Source: an uncultured Nitrospinaceae bacterium (GTDB lineage Bacteria > Nitrospinota > Nitrospinia > Nitrospinales > VA-1). Taken from it: a stretch of 7,658 nt of DNA. Made by a program: the position numbers and the translations under genes. Positions 1 to 6,657 of the stretch are shown piece after piece. The stretch's first letter is position 1. Each line of letters begins with the position of its first letter. Where the stretch lies: assembly GCA_938073925.1 (NCBI GenBank), contig CALJGH010000061.1, positions 1 through 7,658 on the forward strand, read 5' to 3'. The notes under the pieces are model-generated. The model worked only from the letters and a program-made list of their open reading frames with translations, was not told the origin of the DNA and searched no databases.

Positions 1-1259
1 GGTAAAATTTTGTCAAAAGCATTTACAACCAAAACGGAATTGAGGCGGGTGAGTGAAAGGAAAGAAAGTGAATCGCCAAGAGCTTCTTTATATCCCATGG
101 ATGTGAAAATTTCTTCAAGTTCTTTAACAAGCGTTTCCGAGTCTGCATTTCGTAGTTTATAAAGTTGAATGTCTGACGAAGCTAGTTTATCAATATCCAA
201 GGCCTGTACCACTTTGATGATACGTTTAACGTTGTACGCCATTTCTATCATCATCAGATTATTGGTTTCAGGTATCTCAATGAAACTTGCATTGGTCGTC
301 AATAATGGACTGATAATTTTTTTCATGGACTCGACCGAAATGTATCGCAAAGGAACGATCTGAATGATCATTCGCTCTTTATCGGGGATGTTGGGGTCAT
401 TCCCATAATGAATGCTTAAAGGTTTCTTTGCAGCATCGGGTGCTTGAAGGAAACGATAAAAGTTGCCACTTTTTACAACCGCAACATTGTTTAACGCGAG
501 AATCTGCTCAAGCACGGAATATAAGTCTTCGACCGGGATTTTATTGAAAGTCTGTAATGTGACTTTACCTTCAACGCTTCCTTCAATTACATAGTCAATT
601 TTTAGCAATTCGCAAAACGTAGTGATGACATCATAAATTTCAGTACCCTCAAAGTTCAGAGTAATATGCTTGGCTTCGCGCAGCTCTTCAGGTAGCTTGG
701 GTTCGACGTCTACCAGAGTTTGGATTTGGTCCAGGGACGCATCCTGCTTTTTTTGCAGTTCCACTTTTTCAACTTTATTGGTATCTCCATTCGGAGACAT
801 GGGAGACTCAGGGTGGATAGTGGTCGGCATTTTTTCGACGATAGCAGTCAAACTCTTTGCTATGAAAAACTTGTTTCCCAGACTGTCGCGAACGAGATAC
901 CAGGTCCTGCCATTATCGAAGCCCCGTTCAACTCGAACCAGTTCGAACTCATCGCCTTTTACCGCATTACCAATTTTTGAGTATTTTGGCCCCGGCCCTC
1001 TTCGTAAGGAAACTTTAGTTCCTGTTACGCGGATTTTTTTAGCTTCCTGTTGCGGTTTGATTTGTTTTAGTTTTTTATTATCAATAAGTTCGACATTATC
1101 TTGTGATCCGAGTGATTGCACTTTTTCCGGGAACTTCATAGACTCAACGGAATCCGATTTGTTTTTCAATCGATCCATAGTCGACTTTTTGTTGAAGCTG
1201 CATCCCGGCAAAAGAAGGGATAAAGATATTAAAACTGTAACGAGAATATTTTTTTTCAT
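1..1259 (-). CDS. gspD: GspD, T2SS outer-membrane secretin (N-terminal part, cut by window edge), lipoprotein with SH3b domain
   Basis: Secretin that forms the outer-membrane channel of the T2SS. The frame is open from the ATG at 1259 to the window edge, giving 419 residues without a stop. Residues 1-20 are a lipoprotein signal peptide with a lipobox L17-P18-G19-C20 followed by Ser, which favours outer-membrane sorting. After a Lys-rich linker, residues about 76-142 look like a bacterial SH3 domain (VSLRRGPGPKYSKIG, then KGDEFELV, WYLVR and FFIAKSL). A charged linker follows (143-197). N0 is at about 198-271 (LNFEGTEIYDVITTF, then VEGKVTLQ), the N1 repeat at about 296-357 (IVPLRYISVESMKKIISPLL), and the start of N2 at about 365. 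N3 and the beta-barrel gate lie outside the window. The ATG overlaps the gspM stop as ATGA, with GGAAAA upstream. Family placement is firm. PilQ is less likely because there is no AMIN domain and the neighbours are T2SS genes. The SH3b insert and lipid anchor are unusual for GspD. Confidence 0.93.
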   Translation of the reverse strand, partial: MKKNILVTVLISLSLLLPGCSFNKKSTMDRLKNKSDSVESMKFPEKVQSLGSQDNVELIDNKKLKQIKPQQEAKKIRVTGTKVSLRRGPGPKYSKIGNAVKGDEFELVRVERGFDNGRTWYLVRDSLGNKFFIAKSLTAIVEKMPTTIHPESPMSPNGDTNKVEKVELQKKQDASLDQIQTLVDVEPKLPEELREAKHITLNFEGTEIYDVITTFCELLKIDYVIEGSVEGKVTLQTFNKIPVEDLYSVLEQILALNNVAVVKSGNFYRFLQAPDAAKKPLSIHYGNDPNIPDKERMIIQIVPLRYISVESMKKIISPLLTTNASFIEIPETNNLMMIEMAYNVKRIIKVVQALDIDKLASSDIQLYKLRNADSETLVKELEEIFTSMGYKEALGDSLSFLSLTRLNSVLVVNAFDKIL

Positions 1260-1834
1260 ATTGGTTTTCCGCTCTTTGGTTCCAGTTCCTTTATAAAGCC
1301 CGTAATCAATAGGCGTGTTTGAAGGTCTTCTGGTTCCTTTTTATTTATTCTTCGTGATCGAAGTTCTTCAATGACTAAAAATTTTTCATGGTTTTCAATC
1401 CGCATTAAAAACAGTGCCAGGTTTTTCAAGCTGGAACGAACTGTGATTTCAACAGGGACAGCGAGTATTCTTGCGACATATTTTGGTTTTTCCACTCGGG
1501 TTTTTTCAATGGTTACAGCGCCCCTTGAGAATCCCTGTAAAAGTTTTTGCAACCCTGCCGCGGCAAGTCCGGGTTCTTTGTCGTTGAAAAACCGTTTTTG
1601 CAGAGTTGTTTTAGTGTTTTTATTGGCTACCTCTTTTGCCTGATAGTATGAAGTATGATTCAGGACTTCGTAATATTTTTCAATGAAGTTTATTTTGTCT
1701 TTTATTTTCTCGTCAATGCTTATCTGTTTTTTATAAATGGGTTCCGCCACTAAAAAGAAAAGCAGATAGCAGGCTACAAAAACTCCACCACCTATGAGAA
1801 AAACCTTATCTCTTTTTCCAATGTTTAATGTCAT
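1256..1834 (-). CDS. gspM: GspM, T2SS inner-membrane platform protein (subtype b, PilO-like)
   Basis: A 192-residue bitopic inner-membrane protein that pairs with GspL in the assembly platform and helps couple the GspE ATPase to pseudopilus growth. A short basic cytoplasmic N-terminus (MTLNIGKRDK) leads into one membrane helix at about residues 11-30. A helical, probably coiled-coil stretch follows at about 35-82. A ferredoxin-like periplasmic domain covers about 95-182, with the alternating pattern VTIEKTRVEK, VPVEITVRSS, LALFLMRIENHEKFLVIEEL and TRLLITGFI. This is the pattern of PilO and of GspM subtype b. The ATG overlaps the gspL stop as ATGA, and the gene's own TGA overlaps the gspD ATG, so translational coupling is likely on both sides. 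No strong Shine-Dalgarno is present. Its place after gspL supports the call; sequence alone would also allow PilO. Confidence 0.87.
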   Translation of the reverse strand: MTLNIGKRDKVFLIGGGVFVACYLLFFLVAEPIYKKQISIDEKIKDKINFIEKYYEVLNHTSYYQAKEVANKNTKTTLQKRFFNDKEPGLAAAGLQKLLQGFSRGAVTIEKTRVEKPKYVARILAVPVEITVRSSLKNLALFLMRIENHEKFLVIEELRSRRINKKEPEDLQTRLLITGFIKELEPKSGKPI

Positions 1835-3309
1835 AAGCTGGATTCCAATTTTGCGCGAATCGTAAACTTCTCTCCTGTAGATTCTCGTATTATTGTGCCG
1901 ACAAAACCTGCTTTCTTAAAACTAGGTGATTTTTCGATGAGAGGAATCAGCTTTGAAGCCGTAGGCGAAAAGCCCTTTATTTCCATTTCACCCTTGTGGA
2001 ACTTTATATTTGTCAGCCACGTGTCCTTAGGGAGCGACTGGCTCAACCTGCCCAATAGAGGAAGCTTGGGTGGATGCTGTTTGTTGATTGCATTGAGGAT
2101 GTCTACATACTGTTGGATAGAAATATATTCTAGATCAATTTTTTCCAGGTTAGAAACTTCACCCTTTATCTCCTCTAATTGACCGTTTAAGGATGCTAGA
2201 GTTTTGTTGTTGTAATGTATTTGATTGCCGATCCATCCCACAAGGCAAAGCACCAAGATCGCTGCCAGAGCCAGAGACGTTTTTGGGTTTGCTTTCCTTC
2301 TTTTGGGTCGTAGATTCTGGGGCAGTAAATTGGTTTCAAAATTTGTTTTTCTGGAATCTCTTATGGCCAAACTCAAAGCCGTCATCATATGATAACTAGA
2401 AAATGATTCGGGCAGGACAGGGGAAACCGAATCAGGAATGCTTATAAATTGTGTCGATACCTGTGTTTCTTTTTCCAGTTGTTTGATGACTCGAGGGGCT
2501 AAGGTGCCGCCTCCCGATATAAAAATATGTTCAATGGATTCATTTGCTTCAATATTCCGGCATGAAGAAAGCGCTTGTTCCAATTCACTGATTATTAATT
2601 TGGTGGTGGACTCGGAAACGTTGTTGAGTCGGTCAGAGGATTTGTGTTTCCCTAAGTATATATCCTTTATATCTGTATTCTCCCAGGTTCTATTTCTAGA
2701 GAATTCTAAAATACCTTTTTTAATCAGGACAATTTCTAGAGCACGTGGGCTGATATCGATCAATGCTGTTACAGCAGAATTCTTGGATTCTTGTAGCAGA
2801 GCAAGATTGCTATTGGCAAAAGTTGAGATATCGAGGACAGTGGGTTTTAAGTTTAGCTTCTTGATGAGTTCGAGGTAATAGTTAGCGGTTTCTTTTTTAA
2901 TTGCGGCAGAGGCGATGTGGAAAATATTCCCGGATTTTTGATTGAGTTGATAAGTGTAGTACAAATCATCCAGACCCGACGAAAAATGCCTTTCCAACTC
3001 AAACTCTACCATTGATTCAACCGCTTTCATGTCTGGTGCCGGGAGTTCAAATGTTTTAAACATAACGAGACTTCTTGGCAGGCTCACTATGACTGACTCG
3101 GGCCAGGTATTTTGTTCGACCAGAAATCGATTGACCTGGTCTAAGAAATGCTTCTCTGCTTTTTCGTCTTTTCCTGTTAGTAGTTTCAAGTCTATGAATT
3201 CACCGGCGAGTACTTCGGCAAGGCGCAGCTTTCTCCCGATTAGGGTGAGGCTGATAGAGTCCTCACGAATATCCAGTCCTAAAGATTTTTCTAAAAAGAC
3301 AGATTTCAT
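1831..3309 (-). CDS. gspL: GspL, T2SS cytoplasmic/inner-membrane platform protein (PilM-PilN-like)
   Basis: A 492-residue bitopic protein that recruits the GspE ATPase to the inner membrane and binds GspM. Residues 1 to about 320 form an actin-like (PilM-type) cytoplasmic domain. It begins LGLDIREDSISLTLI, has a second phosphate-loop-like DISPRALEIVLIKKG at 185-199, and has an ISGGGT turn at 264-269. An NLLP motif at 327-330, typical of PilN and GspL, precedes a basic RPKRRK patch and one membrane helix at about 345-363. A short coiled coil follows (about 364-410), then a periplasmic ferredoxin-like domain (about 415-492) with LPKDTWLTNIKF and EMEIKGFSPTASKLIPLIE, like PilN. Length and domain order match GspL, and also what a PilM-PilN fusion would look like. 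The ATG overlaps the gspK stop as ATGA, with no strong ribosome site nearby, so translation is probably coupled to gspK. Confidence 0.9.
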   Translation of the reverse strand: MKSVFLEKSLGLDIREDSISLTLIGRKLRLAEVLAGEFIDLKLLTGKDEKAEKHFLDQVNRFLVEQNTWPESVIVSLPRSLVMFKTFELPAPDMKAVESMVEFELERHFSSGLDDLYYTYQLNQKSGNIFHIASAAIKKETANYYLELIKKLNLKPTVLDISTFANSNLALLQESKNSAVTALIDISPRALEIVLIKKGILEFSRNRTWENTDIKDIYLGKHKSSDRLNNVSESTTKLIISELEQALSSCRNIEANESIEHIFISGGGTLAPRVIKQLEKETQVSTQFISIPDSVSPVLPESFSSYHMMTALSLAIRDSRKTNFETNLLPQNLRPKRRKANPKTSLALAAILVLCLVGWIGNQIHYNNKTLASLNGQLEEIKGEVSNLEKIDLEYISIQQYVDILNAINKQHPPKLPLLGRLSQSLPKDTWLTNIKFHKGEMEIKGFSPTASKLIPLIEKSPSFKKAGFVGTIIRESTGEKFTIRAKLESSL

Positions 3310-4337
3310 AAGTTCAGTACGTTGTCATTCCAGTAATGAATTACCATTTGCACCTTGTCGCCTGAGATGCTTTTTTCCACTATTGCCTCCACAGTATGTT
3401 CTGTGCGACTATCAGCTATTTTTCCTGTGGAAGTAATATGAAAAAAGTTCGATAGCGTGTTCATATGGAACCCTTTGCTATTTCTGTTTCCCAAAATTTT
3501 AGTTGCCTGCTCCGATTTAAATAAAATGTTTAACACTTCTTCGCTCGCCGTATTGGGGTTCACTGTGGAAATTTTATAAACTGTGAGATGGTTCGCAATC
3601 CCTGTTTTTTTATTTTCTTCATCGTTTCCCTCAGAACCATAAAGAATTTCTTCGGTGACGCCGCGTATTTTTAAAAGTTCATCGATTGTCTCTATCGGGC
3701 CATTTTTGGCATAATAGGGTGGATTTTGTGTTCGGTAATAATCATCTTCGGCTCCATTGAGTCGATGATTTTTATCGGTGTCAATCCAGTCCAGTATGGA
3801 GTCCGAAATGGTGCTCCTTTCGATTTTGCCTTCAACTCCTGAATACCGAAGAAGCTTATCTAAAGTATCTTTGCTTGCAGAATTAATGGAAATTTTCCCG
3901 TTTTCATCTCGAATGGTATATGTGATGCTGCCATGCTCCAGTTTAATGTCGGTTCTGTTGACGATGTCAAAAACTTGAACCGTTTCTTCTTCCTCTAATT
4001 CCTCTTGTCCCGGAGTCTGCTCTGTATCCGGTTCTTCCTGTCCAGGAGATGAAGAGGTTTCGTTTGCGGCAGACGCCGTTACAATATTTCCAGTAATCCA
4101 ACCATGCTCCTGATGAATAGAATGGAAACGGGCCTCTTTAAAAAGCTCTGCCAGAGCCAGATTGAGGCCTGCTCTGGATAGATAATAGCTTTCTGTGTCT
4201 TCTTTGTAGTTTCGGGTGGTGTTGACCTCCATTTTCATTGAAAAGGCAAATTCAGTAGCTAAAGCTATCAATAAGACCAGAACCCACAGCACAGCCATAA
4301 GGGCAATACCTCTCTGATTGTCTTTAAGCTTTTTCAT
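3306..4337 (-). CDS. gspK: GspK, T2SS minor pseudopilin (tip of pseudopilus)
   Basis: The large minor pseudopilin that caps the pseudopilus and forms the I-J-K tip complex; 343 residues from the chosen start. The class III leader MKKLKDNQRG is cut before IALMAVLWVLVLLIALATEF. The usual Glu at position +5 is absent (Ala15), as is normal for GspK, the outermost subunit. The globular part has the GspK helix-hairpin-helix signature: ENGKISINSASKDTLDKLL at about 145-163, ILDWIDTDKNHRLNGAEDDY at 181-200, then NPPYYAKNGPIETIDELLKIRGVT at 205-228. A further VNPNTASEEVLNILF is at 259-273. The DxDxN...E loop at 186-197 lies where GspK binds calcium. Residues 91-119 are an acidic insert with two PGQEE copies. 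The ATG at 4337 is preferred over an upstream start at 4367 because it has AAGGA eight bases before it and gives a ten-residue leader. It overlaps gspJ by 14 bases and gspL by 4. Confidence 0.93.
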   Translation of the reverse strand: MKKLKDNQRGIALMAVLWVLVLLIALATEFAFSMKMEVNTTRNYKEDTESYYLSRAGLNLALAELFKEARFHSIHQEHGWITGNIVTASAANETSSSPGQEEPDTEQTPGQEELEEEETVQVFDIVNRTDIKLEHGSITYTIRDENGKISINSASKDTLDKLLRYSGVEGKIERSTISDSILDWIDTDKNHRLNGAEDDYYRTQNPPYYAKNGPIETIDELLKIRGVTEEILYGSEGNDEENKKTGIANHLTVYKISTVNPNTASEEVLNILFKSEQATKILGNRNSKGFHMNTLSNFFHITSTGKIADSRTEHTVEAIVEKSISGDKVQMVIHYWNDNVLNL

Positions 4338-5193
4338 TGTCTTCTTCCTTCTTCTCAGGAACTGCAATTTCCATTCCAGAGTTGATCAAAACCACAATAG
4401 GAGGCGAAAAAAACAATTCAGGTTTTTCCTCGGTATCCTCATTTTCTTCATTCGCCTTGGGGGAAATGCCAAGGGTTATTTCAACCGCTCGCGGTAAGGA
4501 AATTTTATTGTTTTTTTCGAAAGCGAGAATAGGATTTGTTGGCACTTTTTGATTGATTAGAAACGGGTCCATAACAACTCTGTTTACCCATTTTCCTTTA
4601 TGGGTCGGACTATTACTAGCATCTTGAAGTTCTTGGGGTAAAAGTTTTTTCATTTCGTAGTATCTGAATTTCAATTCAGTAACATTTTCAGCGAGTAAAT
4701 AATAACGTGTGGTTTCAGCATTGGGGACTATTCGAGAGAAAACATCCCCTTTTGAAATATCTTTCTCCATTAGAATAAGACCCGACTTTTCAGTTTTGGG
4801 GTGTTTGCCTAAATAAAATTTAACTTCGTGAGCCTGGGAACCTTGTGTCGTTATCGGTGAAGCAAAAGTGACAAATCTTAAAGAATTTGATTCTCCCTCA
4901 AATGCCATAATTCTTTTAGAGGAAGCAAGCTTTTGCGCGGCCGAGCTAACGTCTTTTTGAATCACGAAAACGGGATAAGTAGATTGCAGTTTTTGCGTGA
5001 GTTGCTCTGTGATGATGCGCAGACGCTGATAGGTATCTACCTTTCTTTCTCCAACATCGCGTGCGCTAATTCCCAGGCGGATGCCGCCGAGCCCCAGTGC
5101 AATAATAATCCCGACAATAGCTAGAGACAGGATCAGCTCAAGCAGGGTGAATCCGGATTGATTTTTTGCAATGCGATTTATTATTGGGCTCAT
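4324..5193 (-). CDS. gspJ: GspJ, T2SS minor pseudopilin
   Basis: A minor pseudopilin of the pseudopilus tip; 289 residues, longer than the roughly 200 usual for the family. The leader MSPIINRIAKNQSG is cut before FTLLELILSLAIVGIIIALGLGG, with the required Glu at position +5 (E19). The body shows GspJ features: QRLRIITEQLTQKLQSTYP (56-74), a beta-rich core with LRFVTFASP (105-113), YYLLAENVTELKFRYYE (164-180) and LPRAVEITLGI (233-243). The region between about 185 and 230, including WVNRVVMDPFLINQ, looks longer than usual. The last 40 residues are acidic and Lys-rich (NEENEDTEEKPE, KKEEDNEKA) around a hydrophobic FFSPPIVVLI strand. The ATG shares one base with the gspI stop (TAATG), with GGAAA five or so bases before it, so it is probably translated by re-initiation. 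GspI and GspK flank it as expected. Confidence 0.92.
   Translation of the reverse strand: MSPIINRIAKNQSGFTLLELILSLAIVGIIIALGLGGIRLGISARDVGERKVDTYQRLRIITEQLTQKLQSTYPVFVIQKDVSSAAQKLASSKRIMAFEGESNSLRFVTFASPITTQGSQAHEVKFYLGKHPKTEKSGLILMEKDISKGDVFSRIVPNAETTRYYLLAENVTELKFRYYEMKKLLPQELQDASNSPTHKGKWVNRVVMDPFLINQKVPTNPILAFEKNNKISLPRAVEITLGISPKANEENEDTEEKPELFFSPPIVVLINSGMEIAVPEKKEEDNEKA
4346..4353 (-). promoter_or_regulatory. Ribosome binding site of gspK
   Basis: The minus strand reads AAGAAGGAAGAAGACA before the ATG at 4337. AAGGA lies eight bases from the start, inside the 3' end of gspJ. This decides between the ATG at 4337 and the in-frame start at 4367, which would make an atypically long leader. 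The call is by inspection only. Confidence 0.6.
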
Positions 5194-5759
5194 TAGTTTC
5201 CAGAAATTCTCTGCGTTCCCGATCCGCTGATAATGGATTGGCCGGAACCACTGATGTTTGTGCTTGTGCTTGGCGTAGAAGTCTCAGGAGACGGGGTTTC
5301 TTCTTCATCATCCGTATTGTTACTGCCTGCTCCTCCAGAAAATAACCGTTCCATTTGTGTGTCGGCTACCGGATAGGTTTGGCCTTCTAGACGCAGTGTT
5401 GCTAGTTCAATGTTGCGAGTATGTCCGTCATCGTTCCATAAAACTTTTAATAAAATTTTCTGTAATTGAATTCCAGATTCTTCGTTATTCAAGTCAGAAT
5501 CGTAGGGAGAGATATCAACTTCCCATCGATAATTTTCTTCGTTTTTAAAATTCCCGGAACTGTCATCTACTGTGAAGTTTTGAATTTCCAGTTCATTCAT
5601 TTTTGAATTTGCCAGTGTGACAGCCTTGAGGTATTGGCCTGAAAAATCTACAGAACGTACGCTTCCTGAAAACAGGTTGAGAACAGCGAGAAATCCTCCA
5701 GCCATTATCATTAGAGCAACAACGACTTCAAGGAGAGAGAATCCCTGCTCATTCTTCAA
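5193..5759 (-). CDS. gspI: GspI, T2SS minor pseudopilin (probable TTG start)
   Basis: A minor pseudopilin that nucleates the I-J-K tip. From the TTG at 5759 it is 188 residues and begins MKNEQG, cut before FSLLEVVVALMIMAGGFLAVLNLF, with Glu at +5 (E11). This six-residue leader is the normal GspI form, so I prefer TTG 5759 although no clear Shine-Dalgarno precedes it. In-frame ATGs at 5807 and 5819 would give leaders of 22 or 26 residues and deeper overlap with gspH. The body has the GspI signature ALTLANSKMNELE-like segment (QYLKAVTLANSKMNELEIQ, 42-60), YRWEVDISPYD (77-87) and a strand pair KILLKVLWND and TRNIELATLRL. Residues about 139-188 are an extra low-complexity tail: acidic, then Ser/Thr/Pro, then ISGSG repeats. 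GspI is usually near 125 residues. The stop overlaps the gspJ start by one base. Confidence 0.9.
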   Translation of the reverse strand: MKNEQGFSLLEVVVALMIMAGGFLAVLNLFSGSVRSVDFSGQYLKAVTLANSKMNELEIQNFTVDDSSGNFKNEENYRWEVDISPYDSDLNNEESGIQLQKILLKVLWNDDGHTRNIELATLRLEGQTYPVADTQMERLFSGGAGSNNTDDEEETPSPETSTPSTSTNISGSGQSIISGSGTQRISGN

Positions 5760-6294
5760 GGAGTTTGATTCTGGGTTTTCCAGTAATGGGATCGATGGTG
5801 ATTGCATAAACAAGTGCATCGCTTTCGGCGATGGATGATTGCAGGTGGATGGTTCCGGCACTCGAATTGCCGCGCGGATAAAAATTTATAATAAATGTTC
5901 CATCAGATACGATTTCCTCTGCTCCCTGGTAGTCCTTGATTCGTACTGTTTCATCAAGAATTTTTGTTTGCGTGACTTCTTTCTCTTTTGGGATAGCGAG
6001 CCAGTATTGATTTTTATCAATATTGGCATTGAAAGTGAATAATGTTTTTTTTGTGATAGCCTCGCTACGAGCAAATTGCAACGCAGATGAAATTTGCCGT
6101 GCTTCTGATTGCAGTTTGACGCGATCAAGAGTTGAAACTACAAACGGTAAAACAATTCCTGCCATCAGTCCCATTAGGAAGAGAACAAGTATCAATTCCA
6201 ATAAAGTGAAACCGTCTTTTCCCAGAGCGTGTTGATTATTCAAAGTTTTTCCAACTGACAATATCCATGTCAGTTCCTTCTCCTCCTTCCGCAT
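5749..6294 (-). CDS. gspH: GspH, T2SS minor pseudopilin
   Basis: A minor pseudopilin placed between the GspG shaft and the tip complex. From the ATG at 6294 it has 181 residues. The processing site is GKDG cut before FTLLELILVLFLMGLMAGIVLPFV, with Glu at +5 (E33). The helix continues as LQSEARQISSALQFARSEAITKK (61-83), a GspH hallmark, and the C-terminal part has FIINFYPRGNSSAGTIHL (134-151) and YAITIDPITGKPRI (163-176), the usual GspH strands. The start is uncertain. ATG 6294 gives a 28-residue leader and overlaps gspG by 59 bases; GTG 6303 is also open. TTG 6261 or 6246 would give leaders of 17 or 12 residues, closer to normal, and a purine-rich AGGAGGAGAAGGA tract lies upstream of TTG 6261. 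The stop lies just inside gspI. Confidence 0.9.
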   Translation of the reverse strand: MRKEEKELTWILSVGKTLNNQHALGKDGFTLLELILVLFLMGLMAGIVLPFVVSTLDRVKLQSEARQISSALQFARSEAITKKTLFTFNANIDKNQYWLAIPKEKEVTQTKILDETVRIKDYQGAEEIVSDGTFIINFYPRGNSSAGTIHLQSSIAESDALVYAITIDPITGKPRIKLLEE

Positions 6295-6652
6295 TATCTC
6301 CACCCAGAGAAATTAAATCGTATCCACGGTTTTCTTTGCCGGGAGACTCATAGATATAGGCATTGCCCCAGGGATCTTTCGGGACATTCTTTTTTAAATA
6401 AGATTTGATAGCTTCCAACCCCTCATCGCTGGTTGGGTATTTATGTTTTTCCAGGCGGTACAGGTCAAGAGCTTGTCCTAAAAGTTCAATTTGTGCTTGC
6501 GCGTCTTGTTGCATTGCCTTGTCAACTTGCCCGAAGAACTTGGGTACCACGGTGGCCGCTAGCAGTCCTATGATTACCATAACCACCATGAGCTCAATTA
6601 AAGTGAAACCTTTTGATCCCAGGCGATGAAATATTTTCAAATTGTCCTTCAT
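6236..6652 (-). CDS. gspG: GspG, T2SS major pseudopilin
   Basis: The main subunit of the periplasmic pseudopilus; 138 residues, normal for the family. The leader MKDNLKIFHRLGSKG is cut before FTLIELMVVMVIIGLLAATVVPKFF, with Glu at +5 (E20). The canonical GspG blocks follow: a helix AQAQIELLGQALDLYRLEKHKYPTSDEGLEAI (51-82), the PKDPWGNAYIYESPG block (91-105), and the calcium loop SLGGDNAEGGEG...D.D (115-130; D119, D128 and D130). The ATG at 6652 is chosen because the longer open frame to 6727 runs back into gspF, while ATG 6652 has GAAGGA five bases upstream and gives a normal leader. It is the only gene with a real gap (22 bases) and a good ribosome site, which fits the high level of GspG needed. 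The 3' end overlaps gspH. Confidence 0.97.
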   Translation of the reverse strand: MKDNLKIFHRLGSKGFTLIELMVVMVIIGLLAATVVPKFFGQVDKAMQQDAQAQIELLGQALDLYRLEKHKYPTSDEGLEAIKSYLKKNVPKDPWGNAYIYESPGKENRGYDLISLGGDNAEGGEGTDMDIVSWKNFE

Positions 6653-6657
6653 AATGT

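Noticed and set aside
1..1259. PilQ-type secretin
   Set aside because: No AMIN domain; the N0-N1-N2 spacing and the gspM neighbour fit GspD. The extra domain looks like SH3b.
670..1296. Plus-strand open frame of 208 codons
   Set aside because: It lies antisense to gspD, whose frame has a signal peptide, SH3b, N0 and N1 domains. The plus-strand translation has no recognisable domain and a shadow-like Ser/Phe-rich composition.
2438..2878. Plus-strand open frame of 146 codons
   Set aside because: Antisense to the PilM-like part of gspL, with no domain and no ribosome site seen; a shadow.
3029..3436. Plus-strand open frame of 135 codons across the gspL-gspK junction
   Set aside because: Antisense to two well-supported genes and without any family resemblance.
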